Shown here in pieces: positions 1-8,147 of a DNA stretch of 36,575 nucleotides. The position numbers were made by a program, and so were the translations under genes. Each line of letters starts with the position of its first letter. The stretch's first letter is position 1. The notes beneath the pieces are model-generated. The model did not search any database. It had not been told where the DNA came from and saw nothing but the letters and a program-made list of their open reading frames with translations. Source of the DNA: Saccharothrix sp. NRRL B-16348 (lineage in GTDB: Bacteria > Actinomycetota > Actinomycetes > Mycobacteriales > Pseudonocardiaceae). The stretch is from NCBI RefSeq assembly GCF_001280085.1, contig NZ_LGED01000263.1:1-36575 (forward strand), written 5' to 3'.

Positions 1-216
1 GCGGGGGTCCGGGGGGACGCGGTGGGGCAGGTCGCCCATGTCGCTGTCGCCCCGGTGGTGCGAGATGCCGGCGGGGGTGGCCTCGCCGTGCCGGGCGTGC
101 GCCTCGTCGATGTCCGGTCGGTCAGCGTCGGGGCTGGTGGGGTTGTCCGGGTTGGGTGAGTCGGCGTTCGGGTCGGTATCGGCCCGGTCGCTGTCCGGGG
201 TGCTGTTGTCCGGCTG

Positions 217-275
217 GTCGTTGTCGGGCCGCTCGCTGTCGGGCCGCTCGCTGTCGGGCCGCTCGCTGTCCGGCC
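217..275. repeat. 15-bp tandem repeats coding for DSERP units
   Basis: Near-identical 15-bp units on the plus strand read on the minus strand as repeated Asp-Ser-Glu-Arg-Pro pentapeptides in the disordered tail of the large T7SS protein. Flanking, more diverged units (NDRPD, DNDQPD) extend the array. The period is a multiple of three, so copy changes keep the frame. Confidence 0.8.
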
Positions 276-1699
276 GGTCGTTGGTCGGCCGGTCCGCGTC
301 GGGCCGGTTGGTGTTCGGGTCGGTGTCGCGGTGGGGCGGGGACCACGCTTCCGGGTCGCGGCGCTGGGCGGGGATGCCGTCCTGGTCGCGACGCGGCGGG
401 AGCTGCGTGTCCGGGTCCCGGCGGGGCGTGGGCGCCTGCGCGTCGGGGTGCCGCTGGGGTGGTGGGCCGTCGAACGGCCGGTTCGGGGTGTGCGGCACCG
501 GGCCGTCGCCGCCGCGGGGACGGGTGAAGTCCGGGCTGCCGTCGCGCTGGTGCGGTGCGCCCGCCGGACCCCGGTTCGGCGGACCGTTGTTCGGGGTGTG
601 CTGGGACGGGCTGGTGTGCGACGGCCCGTTCGGCGAGTGCGGTCCGTTCGGCGAGTTCGGCCCGCTGGGTGAGTTCGGCCCGTTCGGCGTGTGCGGGGCG
701 TTCGGGGAGTAGGGGTGTGCCGGGCCGTTGTGCGGTCCGTTGGGGCGCGGCGCGTTGGAGTGCGGCGGGCCGGCCTGCGAGGGGTTCGTGTGGCTCGGGC
801 CCGCGTGGGGCGAACCGCCGTGTGGCGGCCCGCCGTAGGGGGAACCGCCTTGTGGTGGACCGGCGTGTGGTGGCGTCGGGCCGCCTTGCGGACGGGCGTG
901 GCTCGGGCCGGTGTTGCCGGGGCCCGTGTGGGAGGGGCCGGTTCCGGAAGGGCCGGTGTGGGGCGGGTTCGGGCTCGTGTGCGGGGTGCCCGGGCCGGTG
1001 GTGGGGCCGTGGTGAGGCGTGTTGGGGCTCGCGTGCGACGGGCCGGTGTGCGACGGGCTCGTGCCTGACGGGCTGGTGCCCGACGGTCCGTGCGAGGACG
1101 GGCTCGTGTTAGACGGGCTCGTGCTTGACGGTCCGTGCGAGGACGGGCCGACGTGTTCCGGGCCGCGTGCGGGCGGGATGCCGGAGCCCAGGTCACCTCG
1201 GCCACCGGGGGTGCCGGTCCAGCCTCCGCCGCCCGGTCGCGCGCCGCCGCCACCGGGGCTGCCGCCGCCTGGCGCGCCGCCACCGGGTGCTCCGCCACCC
1301 GGTGCGCCCGCCGGTGGGGCGCTGCCGGGGCCGGGTTGGGTGCCCTGCGGGCCGGGGTTGGTGCTGCCCGGGTTGTTGGGAGCGCCGGTGGTGGAGTGGT
1401 CGGGGCGTGAAGGTGCCTCGGGGGTCGCGGCGTTGGCCGCGGAAGTCTGGTCGAAGCGCGGTGGGGGAGCGGAGTTCGGCGCACCGCCGCCACTGGGCGA
1501 TCCGCCACCATTGGGACTGCCGCCACCGCTGGGGCCACCGTTGCTCGGGCTGCCGCCACCACCAGGGCCGCCGCCGTTCGGGCTGCCGCCACCGCCGGGG
1601 TTGCCGCCACCACTGGGGCTGCCGCCACCGCCGGGGCCGCCGTTCGGGCTCGGGCTGCCGCCACCGGTGTAGCCGCCCGGCGCGGGCTGGCCGCCGGGG

Positions 1700-1858
1700 C
1701 CGCCGCGGTGCTCGCCGATCGGGGAGTTGCCGGCCGGGGAGTTGCCGCCAGGTCCGCCGCGGTGTTCGCCGACGGGCGAGTTGCCGCCAGGTCCGCCGCG
1801 GTGTTCGCCGACGGGCGAGTTGCCGCCGGGGCCGCCGCGGTGTTCGCCGATGGGCGTG
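1700..1858. repeat. 39-bp tandem repeats coding for GEHRGGPGGNSPx units
   Basis: Units begin at 1700 (with a 15-bp insertion), 1754, 1793 and 1832. They are almost identical and encode a 13-residue Gly/Pro/Asn-rich motif on the minus strand, in the tail of the large T7SS protein. A further Gly-Gly-Ser-Pro rich array of shorter period covers roughly 1224-1320 and 1480-1670. Confidence 0.85.
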
Positions 1859-2834
1859 CGGCCGGGCGGAGGGTTGCCGGGACCCGGCACGTTGCCGCGC
1901 GGCAGGTCGTTGTCCGGGGCGTTGGGATTGTTGCCCGGGCGCGAGGTCGGCGTGGGCACGTCGGTCGGGTCGCCCCGGCCGGGCCGCGACGACGACGTCG
2001 TGGGGTCCGTGGTGGTGCTCGTGCTGGACGTGGAAGTGCTGTCGCTCGGCCGGTTCGACGGGTTGCCGGTGTCCGAAGTGGACGTGTCGCCGGAGTCGGT
2101 GTTGCCGGTGCCGCCGTCACGGCCGGTGCCCGAGGGACTGGTGTCGGGGCTGCCGGACGGGGTGTCGATGTCGGTGTTGCCGGTCTGGAGGAAGCCGCCC
2201 TTCTTGATGTTCTTCGGGTCGAGCACGTCCAGGCCGGTGACCTTGCCGGCGAGCTTGCCGACCACCTTCATGATCTTCTCGAAGACCTCGACCAGACGCT
2301 TGAGCATCGGCGAGACCTTCTTGATGGTGTTCAGCAGGTCCTGGATGATCTTGGCGATCTTCGCGGCCCACTTGGAGATCGCGGTGACCGCCTGCGCGAC
2401 GATCACCGGCGTGCCGAAGCCCAGCGAGAACACGGCTTCCAGCACCCACGCGATGAGCTTGCCGACCAGGTCGGCGATCAGGTCGCGCACCATCTCGCGC
2501 ACGAACCCGACGACCATCCCCATCAGCCCCACGACGGTGCCCACCGTGCCCGCGGCCGACGCCGCGCCGGTCAACGCGTCGCCGTGGACCTTGGAGTTGG
2601 TCTGGTACGTCTCCGCCGCGGACCCGGTCCAGCCCTCGGTGCCGCGCTGCACCCCCGAGGTGTACTCCTCGGCGATCTTGCCCAACTCCTCGGCGACGTT
2701 GTTCCACGTCGTCGAGTACGACTCGATCACGGGTGGGTTGCCCGCGAGCCAGTCGAGCATGTCCTTCAGCGGCTGCACGTGCTCCATCAGGAACGACGCC
2801 GCCGACGACATCAACGTCCCGAACGGGTCGATCG

Positions 2835-2874
2835 CCATCGCCGCCGCGTCCGCCCCATCGCCGCCGCGTCCGCC
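2835..2874. repeat. Perfect 20-bp tandem duplication
   Basis: Two identical, directly adjacent 20-bp copies occupy 2835-2854 and 2855-2874. Twenty is not a multiple of three, so the second copy shifts the reading frame of the large T7SS gene. Deleting one copy gives the continuous reading AADAAAMAIDPFG. Replication slippage, a recent mutation, or an assembly error could each produce it. Confidence 0.95.
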
Positions 2875-3055
2875 GCCAACCCGACCATGCCCAGGCCGGC
2901 TTCGACCCAGTTGCCGTCCTTGATCCCGTTGAACGTGTCCATCGCCGACTCCGCGATGGACACGCCGGTCGCCCAGCCGTTGTCACCGGTGCCGGCGTTG
3001 AAGAACGAGCTCGACTCCGCGGGCGGCGCTTCGACCAGGGGGTTCTCGCCCGCCA

Positions 3056-3358
3056 TCAGTCACCGGCCTTGAAGCTGTCCCGGATCGCCTCTTCCATCTC
3101 GCGGTACTGGTTGACGGTGTCCTTCACCGCTTTGCCCGCTGCGTCCATCGCCTCCACGGCGCCCTGCAGCGCGTCCAGCCCCCACTGCTCGACCGGGTCG
3201 AGCATCATCCGGAACGGCTGGCAGATGATGCCGTAGGCGTCGGTCGGCATGCTCACGGTCTTCGCCGCGTCCACCGCGCCCTGCAGCCGCGAGCCCAGGT
3301 CGTCCAGCTGTTTGCTGTGCGCCTCGAGCGTTTCCGCGACGATCTCGAAACCGGCCAT
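3056..3358 (-). CDS. EspC/WXG100-like type VII secretion protein
   Basis: A 100-residue, mostly helical protein without signal peptide, matching the size of WXG100/EspC-type T7SS proteins. The N-terminal helix (MAGFEIVAETLEAHSKQL) is followed by a turn containing AYGIICQPF, as in EspC-type proteins (PF10824 family, by recognition), rather than a canonical W-x-G. The C-terminal helix holds the T7SS export motif YxxxE (YREME, near residue 87). ATG 3358 is preceded by AGGGGG at good distance. The gene follows the YbaB-like gene by 22 bp, and its stop overlaps the start of the large WXG-type gene, so the two products probably form a secreted partner pair. The secretion machinery itself is not in the window. 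Confidence 0.85.
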   Translation of the reverse strand: MAGFEIVAETLEAHSKQLDDLGSRLQGAVDAAKTVSMPTDAYGIICQPFRMMLDPVEQWGLDALQGAVEAMDAAGKAVKDTVNQYREMEEAIRDSFKAGD

Positions 3359-3380
3359 GCGATCCCCCTGGAAAGCTGGT

Positions 3381-3953
3381 TTAGGAAAGGAAGGACTGTC
3401 CGCCGAAGTCGTCGTCCTCGTCCGGCCCGCGCGTCGGCCTGCGCGACGGCGGCGTGGCGGACGGCGGCGGGGCGGACGGCGTGGCCGGCGGCGCGGGACG
3501 TGGGGCCGGGCGCGCGGGCGCGTCGTCCTCCTCGATGCCGAAGCGCAGCTCACGGCCGACCGGCGGCGGCGCGGGCTCCTCGTGCGGCGGGGTGGGGAAG
3601 TTGCGCTTGGCCTCGTTGAACAGCACGTTGGCCGTCTCGTCCTGCGTGCCGATGGTCTCGGCCATGGCCTGCTGGAGCAGTTCCGGGATGCGCGCCTGCG
3701 CGCGCTGCAACGTCCTCATCACCTCGGCCGACACCTCGGCCATCCGCTTGTCCCGCGCGGACTCGGCGATCTCCAGGTTGGTCAGGATGCCGTTCGAGCC
3801 GATGGTGAGCTTCACCGAGCCGTCGCGCGACGCCTCGGAGATGGTCATGCCCTGCACGCGGGCGGCCATCTCCTGGTAGCGCTCGGCCTTCTGCTCGATG
3901 CTCTGCTGCCACTGGCCGAGCATGCGCTCGGACGCGCCGATGTCCTCGGGCAC
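3381..3953 (-). CDS. YbaB/EbfC-family protein
   Basis: A 190-residue protein. Residues 1 to about 105 match the YbaB/EbfC small-protein fold: a long N-terminal helix (ASERMLGQWQQSIEQKAERY), a beta section with GSVKLTIGSNGILTNLEI, and a long C-terminal helix. Classical YbaB is about 100 residues. Here a Pro/Ala-rich acidic tail (about 85 residues, ending DEDDDFGGQSFLS) is added. YbaB-type proteins bind DNA, but in Pseudonocardiales such genes commonly stand first in EspC/WXG clusters, so a role linked to secretion is possible (inference). I chose GTG 3953 because GAGGGGG lies 9 bp upstream. A longer start at 4007 would add 18 residues with no ribosome binding site. Confidence 0.85.
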   Translation of the reverse strand: MPEDIGASERMLGQWQQSIEQKAERYQEMAARVQGMTISEASRDGSVKLTIGSNGILTNLEIAESARDKRMAEVSAEVMRTLQRAQARIPELLQQAMAETIGTQDETANVLFNEAKRNFPTPPHEEPAPPPVGRELRFGIEEDDAPARPAPRPAPPATPSAPPPSATPPSRRPTRGPDEDDDFGGQSFLS

Positions 3954-4014
3954 GACGGCTTTCCCCCTCGAAGATGACGCGCGGTTGGTCCACCCAGGAT
4001 GACGCAATGGTGAA

Positions 4015-4074
4015 CGGCCCGGTTCCGCCCTCGGGTCAAATGCTCCGAACGGAGCAGAGGTCGCAACCGGGCCG
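4015..4074. other. Nested inverted repeats (terminator or operator)
   Basis: An outer perfect 10-bp stem (4015-4024 with 4065-4074, CGGCCCGGTT/AACCGGGCCG) encloses a perfect 7-bp palindrome with a 2-nt centre (4041-4056, TGCTCCG-AA-CGGAGCA). It lies 28 bp past the FKBP stop and upstream of the YbaB/EspC operon, both on minus. TTTGACC, a -35-like element, abuts the inner palindrome on the minus strand. It may end fkp transcripts, control the operon, or both. Confidence 0.5.
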
Positions 4075-4101
4075 CCGGGGCACTAGTGGCCGGTCACGGC
4101 A

Positions 4102-4476
4102 CTAGTTCACGCCGAGCAGGTCCACCACGAAGATCAGCGTCTCACCGGGCTTGATCACGCCGCCCGCGCCGCGGTCGCCGTAGCCCAGGTGCGCCGGGAT
4201 GACCAGCTTGCGCCGGCCGCCGACCTTCATGCCCGCGACGCCGCGGTCCCAGCCGGCGATGACGCGACCCCCGCCCAGCGGGAAGCTGAACGCCTCGCCG
4301 CGGTCCCAGGAAGCGTCGAACTGCTCGCCGGTCGAGTGCGACACACCGACGTAGTGCACGTGCACGAGCTGACCGGGCGACGCCTCGGGCCCGTCGCCGA
4401 CGGTGATGTCCTCGATCACCAGGTCGGCGGGCGCGGCGCCCTCGTACGGCTCGACCTCGGGCTTGCTCGGGGCCAT
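4102..4476 (-). CDS. FKBP-type peptidyl-prolyl cis-trans isomerase
   Basis: A 124-residue single-domain cytoplasmic FKBP, which catalyses cis-trans isomerisation of Xaa-Pro bonds. The family signature is clear: VHVHYVG, FDASWDRGEAFSFPLGGGRVIAGWD, GMKVGGRRKLVIP, LGYGDRGAGG and the final strand LIFVVDLLGV. These include the aromatic and Asp positions that line the FK506/proline pocket. No signal peptide or lipobox is present. ATG 4476 is supported by AGGAG 7 bp upstream; a start 24 bp further up would lack one. It is transcribed away from the divergent beta-propeller gene and is followed by a nested inverted repeat. Confidence 0.95.
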   Translation of the reverse strand: MAPSKPEVEPYEGAAPADLVIEDITVGDGPEASPGQLVHVHYVGVSHSTGEQFDASWDRGEAFSFPLGGGRVIAGWDRGVAGMKVGGRRKLVIPAHLGYGDRGAGGVIKPGETLIFVVDLLGVN

Positions 4477-4497
4477 TTGACTCTCCTGTGGTCGCTC

Positions 4498-4517
4498 CAC
4501 CCCCGGACGCGGGGGTG
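4498..4517. promoter_or_regulatory. Hairpin in the leader of the FKBP gene
   Basis: A perfect 8-bp inverted repeat (CACCCCCG / CGGGGGTG) with loop GACG lies 21 bp upstream of the FKBP start. In the minus-strand transcript it would form a stable 5' leader hairpin just before the Shine-Dalgarno. Its function is unknown. Confidence 0.45.
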
Positions 4518-4636
4518 TTGGGCAATCGGTCCTGCCCTACTCAATCATGTCGCCCCTGATGCGACCGATCGGCCTACGCCGAGGTTCTTGACCGGGGCCG
4601 CGCAACCCTTTGCCCCGTCCGTCCCGTCCTGGGGGC

Positions 4637-6571
4637 ATGAGGCGATGGTCCTGGGGTACGCGTGCGGCGCTGTTCGGCGGCGCGGCACTGGTGGTGGGGG
4701 TGAGCGCGGCGTCCGCCGTGCCCACCGAGGAGGACTGGCGGATCGTGCCGCCGATCGAGGCCGTGCCGGTGGAGCTGGTGGCGTTCGACACGTGCGACAC
4801 CGCGCTGGCCGAGCTCCGGGAGGCGATCGCGCCGCACGTCACCGTGTACGGGCTGGGCGGGGGCATGTTCCTGGACGCGGCCGACGCCGACCTGGCGAAG
4901 GAGAGCCGGATCAGCAGCTCGCCGACCGACACGGCCGCCGTGCCCGAGCACTCGAAGACGAACGCGCACGAGGTGGGCGTCGACGAGCCGGACCTGGTCA
5001 AGACCGACGGCAAGCGGGTCGTGACGGTGGTCGACGGCAAGCTGCGCGTGGTGGACGTGGCCACCCGTCAGCTCACCGGCACGCTCGACGTGCCCGGCCA
5101 CTCCACCCAGTTGCTGCTGCACGAGGACCGCGCGCTGCTCATCGGCGGCGGGCAGGGCATGGCGAAGCCGGCGATCGGGGTCGACGGCCCGGTCGACGTG
5201 CACGTCGAGGACTCGTCGGTGACGTTGGTCGACCTGTCGGGCGCGCCGCGCGTCCTGGGCACGCTCAACGTGGACGGCCGGTACGTCGACGCGCGGCAGG
5301 TCGGCGGCGTGGTGCGGGTGGTCGTGCACTCGGGGCCCCGGCTGCCGTGGGTGTACCCGACGGAAGGCCGCAGCGAGGCGGAGTCCCTGATCGCGAACCG
5401 GGAACTCGTCGCCACCGCGCCGATCGAGTCGTGGCTGCCCCGCTACGCGCTGTCCGATGTCGACGGCTCGCGCTCGGAGGGCACGCTGGTGGCGTGCGAC
5501 CGGGTCAGCCACCCGGAGGAGCACTCGGCCACGTCGATGCTGTCCGTGCTGACGTTCGACTTCCCGGGCGAGCTCGGCAGCGGCGACGCGGTGACGATCA
5601 TGGCCGACGGCGACACCGTGTACGGCACCGGCACGTCGCTGTACGTGGCCGACGACCACCACCTGCGGCCGATGACGCGGTCCGAGCCGCCCGCGCCCGC
5701 GTCGACGGCGATCCACCAGTTCGACGTGTCGCGGCCAGGCCCGCCGAAGCACGTGGCGTCCGGTCGGGTCGCGGGCACGCTGCTCAACCAGTACTCGCTG
5801 TCCGAGCACCAAGGGCACCTGCGGGTGGCGACGACGTCCGGTGACCGGTGGGGCGTCCCGGAGCGGGTGCCCGAGCAGGCGCCCGTGACGCAGAGCGCGG
5901 TCACCGTGCTGAAGCGGGACGGCGCGACGCTCGCGGAGGTCGGCAAGGTCGACGGGCTCGGTGTCGGCGAGCGGATCTACAGCGTCCGGTTCGCCGGGCC
6001 GGTCGGGTACGTGGTGACGTTCCGGCAGGTCGACCCGCTCTACACGCTGGACCTGTCCGACCCGGCCCGGCCGCGCAAGGTGGGTGAGCTGAAGATCACC
6101 GGCTACTCGGCGTACCTGCACCCCGCGGGCGACGGGAAGCTGATCGGCGTCGGCCAGGAGGCCACGGAGCAGGGCCGGGTGACCGGCACGCAGGTGTCGC
6201 TGTTCGACGTGTCGAACCCGGCCGCGCCGACCAAGGTCGCGGGCCACCACCTGCCCGGCGCGAGTTCGGAGGTCGAGTACGACCCGCACGCGTTCCTGTA
6301 CTGGCCGGCCCGCGACCTGGTGGTGCTGCCGGTGATCGAGTCGGGCGCGGGCGAGCGGACGTCGGGGCCGACGGGCGGCTTGCTGGTGCTGCGGCTCGGT
6401 GACGGCGCGTTCTCCGCGCTGGGCACGGTCCGGCACGAGGGGTCGGCCTACGACCCGGGCATCCGCCGGGCGATGGTGATCGGCGACGACCTGTGGACGG
6501 TGTCCGCGGTCGGCGTGCAGGTCAGCCGGATCGACGGGTTGGCGCGGCAGGCGTGGGTGCCGTTCGCCTGA
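4637..6571 (+). CDS. Secreted beta-propeller domain protein
   Basis: A 644-residue exported protein. Residues 1-27 are a signal peptide (MRRWSWGTRAALFGG, hydrophobic core, then SAASA cleavage region). The rest matches the secreted beta-propeller family (PF09826, by recognition). Its conserved opening is present near residue 118 (HEVGVDEPDLVKTDGKRV), followed by repeated blade-like units such as LRVVDVATRQLTGTLDVPG, TLVDLSGAPRVLGTL and SLFDVSNPAAPTKVAGH. No catalytic site is known for the family; an extracytoplasmic binding or scaffold role is usual. ATG 4637 gives a proper Arg-rich signal peptide, though the Shine-Dalgarno (GGGGG, very close) is poor. The gene converges on the EI24 gene with a 10-bp gap. 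Confidence 0.9.
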   Translation: MRRWSWGTRAALFGGAALVVGVSAASAVPTEEDWRIVPPIEAVPVELVAFDTCDTALAELREAIAPHVTVYGLGGGMFLDAADADLAKESRISSSPTDTAAVPEHSKTNAHEVGVDEPDLVKTDGKRVVTVVDGKLRVVDVATRQLTGTLDVPGHSTQLLLHEDRALLIGGGQGMAKPAIGVDGPVDVHVEDSSVTLVDLSGAPRVLGTLNVDGRYVDARQVGGVVRVVVHSGPRLPWVYPTEGRSEAESLIANRELVATAPIESWLPRYALSDVDGSRSEGTLVACDRVSHPEEHSATSMLSVLTFDFPGELGSGDAVTIMADGDTVYGTGTSLYVADDHHLRPMTRSEPPAPASTAIHQFDVSRPGPPKHVASGRVAGTLLNQYSLSEHQGHLRVATTSGDRWGVPERVPEQAPVTQSAVTVLKRDGATLAEVGKVDGLGVGERIYSVRFAGPVGYVVTFRQVDPLYTLDLSDPARPRKVGELKITGYSAYLHPAGDGKLIGVGQEATEQGRVTGTQVSLFDVSNPAAPTKVAGHHLPGASSEVEYDPHAFLYWPARDLVVLPVIESGAGERTSGPTGGLLVLRLGDGAFSALGTVRHEGSAYDPGIRRAMVIGDDLWTVSAVGVQVSRIDGLARQAWVPFA

Positions 6572-6581
6572 CCCGCCGGGC

Positions 6582-7343
6582 TCACTTGAGCTGGTCGTGG
6601 AGCAGGCGGTGCGCGAGGACCGTGCCGCCTGCCATCGCCGCCGGCAGCACCACGAGCGCCGCCAACGGGATCAGGCACAGCAGGTAGACCGGCACGGCGA
6701 AGCCGAGCGTGACCGCGCGCCGCTTGCGCAGCGTCCGCCTGCGCACGCCGAGCTTGAGGCCGCGCCGGGTGAACGGGATGCCGGTCAGCTCGATCGCCAG
6801 CAGCGTCGCGTTGACGAGCACCGCGACCACGGGCACCACGGTCTGGCCGACGACCGGGATGAAACCGGCGGCGAACAGCGGGATGGCGCAGAGGATCGCG
6901 ATGCCGACGAGCAGGATCGCGTCCCGCACGCCGACCGCCGCGGACTTGAGCCAGGGCACCCGCTCGGCCTCGGGCACGCCGCCGAGGTGGGTGTCCTCGA
7001 TGGTCTCGGCGATGTGCTCGTAGAACGGTCCGCCGATGATCAGCGTGATCGCGGTGAACAGCAGCAGGCCGATCGCGACGAACGCGCCGATGACGGAGAA
7101 CCCGGCGGCGAACCGGGTGGCGGCGCGCAGCCCTTCGTTCCAGTCGTCGGCGAACGGCGTGACCCAGGCGGCGATCTCGTCGATCCACACGGCGAGACCG
7201 ACCAGGCCGCCGACCAGCAGCACGGTCGTGATCAACGCCGGGACGGCCCCGATGAGCAGCAGTTTCGGCGACCTGAACACCAGCGAGAAGCCCTGGCCGA
7301 GCAGTCCGACACCGGTCGAGAAGTCCCGCAGCACCCTGATCAC
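6582..7343 (-). CDS. EI24-domain membrane protein
   Basis: A 253-residue integral membrane protein of the EI24/CysZ-like family (PF07264). About five to six hydrophobic segments are visible, including LLIGAVPALITTVLLVGGLV, a segment near AFVAIGLLLFTAITLIIGG, AILLVGIAILCAIPLFAAG and VYLLCLIPLAALVVLPA. The family signature GGPFYEHIAETIE is present. Bacterial relatives include the sulfate transporter CysZ, but the substrate of actinobacterial EI24 proteins is not established. GTG 7343 is chosen because the homologous region begins there (VIRVLRDFSTGVGLLGQGF) and a TATGCT hexamer lies exactly 6 bp upstream, pointing to a leaderless mRNA. A longer start at 7529 adds 62 low-quality residues. Confidence 0.88.
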   Translation of the reverse strand: MIRVLRDFSTGVGLLGQGFSLVFRSPKLLLIGAVPALITTVLLVGGLVGLAVWIDEIAAWVTPFADDWNEGLRAATRFAAGFSVIGAFVAIGLLLFTAITLIIGGPFYEHIAETIEDTHLGGVPEAERVPWLKSAAVGVRDAILLVGIAILCAIPLFAAGFIPVVGQTVVPVVAVLVNATLLAIELTGIPFTRRGLKLGVRRRTLRKRRAVTLGFAVPVYLLCLIPLAALVVLPAAMAGGTVLAHRLLHDQLK

Positions 7344-7349
7344 CGGCGG

Positions 7350-7355
7350 AGCATA
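7350..7355 (-). promoter_or_regulatory. -10 hexamer TATGCT of a leaderless promoter (EI24 gene)
   Basis: Minus-strand TATGCT ends 6 bp before GTG 7343, placing the transcription start at or next to the start codon. No Shine-Dalgarno precedes the GTG. No convincing -35 was found. Confidence 0.5.
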
Positions 7356-7448
7356 TCCGCGGTGCCGCGGACATCGTCGCGAAACCGTGGTCGCGCAGTT
7401 CTGGGAGCGGTGCCAGACTGCTGGTCTCTGGGGAGAGGACGTTTCGTC

Positions 7449-7679
7449 ATGGCACTGGACCACACCGAGCCCGTCCTGCTCGTGCGCAAGCGCGGCGACC
7501 TCGTCGGCGAGTGGGAGCGGAGCTGCCACCTGGCGCCGTTGCCCGACGACGGCACGCGGTCGACGCTGCTGACGTTGTGCGGGGAGAAGCTCGACCTCGA
7601 CACGGCGGAGTTGCTGCCCGAACCCGAGGGCATGCCGTGCGTGGCGTGCCTGCTCTCGGTGCCGCCACCCCGGGAGTGA
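7449..7679 (+). CDS. Small conserved-type protein with CxxC ending
   Basis: A 76-residue soluble protein with no recognised domain. It contains four cysteines: SCH (residue 26), LCGEK (residue 44), and a C-terminal MPCVAC pair, a spacing that could bind a metal such as zinc. The charged N-terminus (MALDHTEPVLLVRKRGDLVGEWERS) looks globular. ATG 7449 has AGAGGA 8 bp upstream. Codon use and the ordered composition support a real gene. It diverges from EI24 and converges on an SRPBCC gene with a 10-bp gap. Function unknown. Confidence 0.75.
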   Translation: MALDHTEPVLLVRKRGDLVGEWERSCHLAPLPDDGTRSTLLTLCGEKLDLDTAELLPEPEGMPCVACLLSVPPPRE

Positions 7680-7689
7680 GCCGTCCTCG

Positions 7690-8142
7690 TCAGCCGACGT
7701 GGCGGGCGAGGTCGCGGAGGTCCTTGCGGAGGTTGGCGCGCACGAACAGCGCCATGAGCGGCCCGACCAGCCGGTAGTGCCTGCCCGCGTCGCCGCGGAC
7801 GCGGATGGACGCCGTCGTCCCGCCGGCGGGTGCGGCGTCGAAGCGGTAGGTGACGTGCATCGGGAACGGCCCGGCGACCGACTTCATCACCAGCAGCGTC
7901 GGCGGCTCGTGCGCCAGGACCCGCAGCACGTAGTCGATGCGCTTGCCGAGGAAGTGCGCGGTGCGCGTGACCTCCGCGCCGACGCCGAACCCGCCGCCGG
8001 GCGCGGGCGCGCTCAGCTCCGCCCGCTTGATGCCCTGCGTCCACTCGTGGTCGTGCCGCCAGTCCATCGCGTACCGAGCCACGACCTCGGGTGGCTGGTC
8101 GATCACTCGGCGCGCGGACACGTCCACGCGCCGATTGTCCAT
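7690..8142 (-). CDS. SRPBCC-family protein (polyketide cyclase/START-like)
   Basis: A 150-residue START/Bet v1-like protein. The order of elements fits SRPBCC: N-terminal strand VDVSARRVIDQPPEVVARYA, helices near MDWRHDHEWTQGI, then strands GAEVTRTAHFLGKRIDYVLRVLAHEPPTLLVMKSV, and a C-terminal helix ending in LFVRANLRKDLRDLARHVG. Such proteins hold a small hydrophobic ligand; none can be named here. The start is uncertain: ATG 8142 has no good Shine-Dalgarno and sits against a strong hairpin that ends the upstream gene. Confidence 0.85.
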   Translation of the reverse strand: MDNRRVDVSARRVIDQPPEVVARYAMDWRHDHEWTQGIKRAELSAPAPGGGFGVGAEVTRTAHFLGKRIDYVLRVLAHEPPTLLVMKSVAGPFPMHVTYRFDAAPAGGTTASIRVRGDAGRHYRLVGPLMALFVRANLRKDLRDLARHVG

Positions 8143-8147
8143 CCGGG

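Larger units (their letters stand above)
1..3056 (-). pseudogene. Large WXG-type T7SS-associated protein, frameshifted by a 20-bp duplication and cut by the window edge
   Basis: Starts at ATG 3056, overlapping the stop of the upstream EspC-like gene by one base (TGATG). As written, the frame closes at 2811 after 81 residues. Removing one copy of the 20-bp duplication at 2835-2874 restores an open frame of about 1,012 codons to position 1, with no stop. The restored protein has an N-terminal helical region with a W-x-G turn (EGWTGSAAETY, W near residue 136), then hydrophobic and amphipathic helices to about residue 290. A very long Ser/Pro/Gly/Asn-rich tail with several repeat families follows. 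This layout resembles PPE/EspB-like or WXG-type T7SS substrates. An alternative reading is two overlapping genes: an ATG at 2838 (MAIDPFG) opens the downstream frame 27 bases before the first frame stops, so translational restart is possible. The C-terminus lies outside the window. A sequencing error is possible. Confidence 0.75.

Noticed and set aside
1200..1860. CRISPR-like look of the repeat-rich stretch
   Set aside because: Repeats are directly coding, with no unique spacers of constant length and no cas genes.
2117..2986. 289-residue minus-strand frame within the large T7SS gene
   Set aside because: It is in a third phase; both the upstream and restored downstream frames carry T7SS-like protein, while this one is Arg/Gly-rich shadow.
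3954..4007. N-terminal extension of the YbaB-like protein
   Set aside because: The 18 extra residues lack a ribosome binding site, while GTG 3953 has a strong one.
4574..6436. 620-residue open frame opposite the beta-propeller gene
   Set aside because: The plus-strand frame has a signal peptide and family motifs; the minus frame is Arg/His/Val-rich without structure.
7344..7529. 62-residue N-terminal extension of the EI24 protein
   Set aside because: It runs antisense to the small Cys-protein gene, and the leaderless -10 favours GTG 7343.
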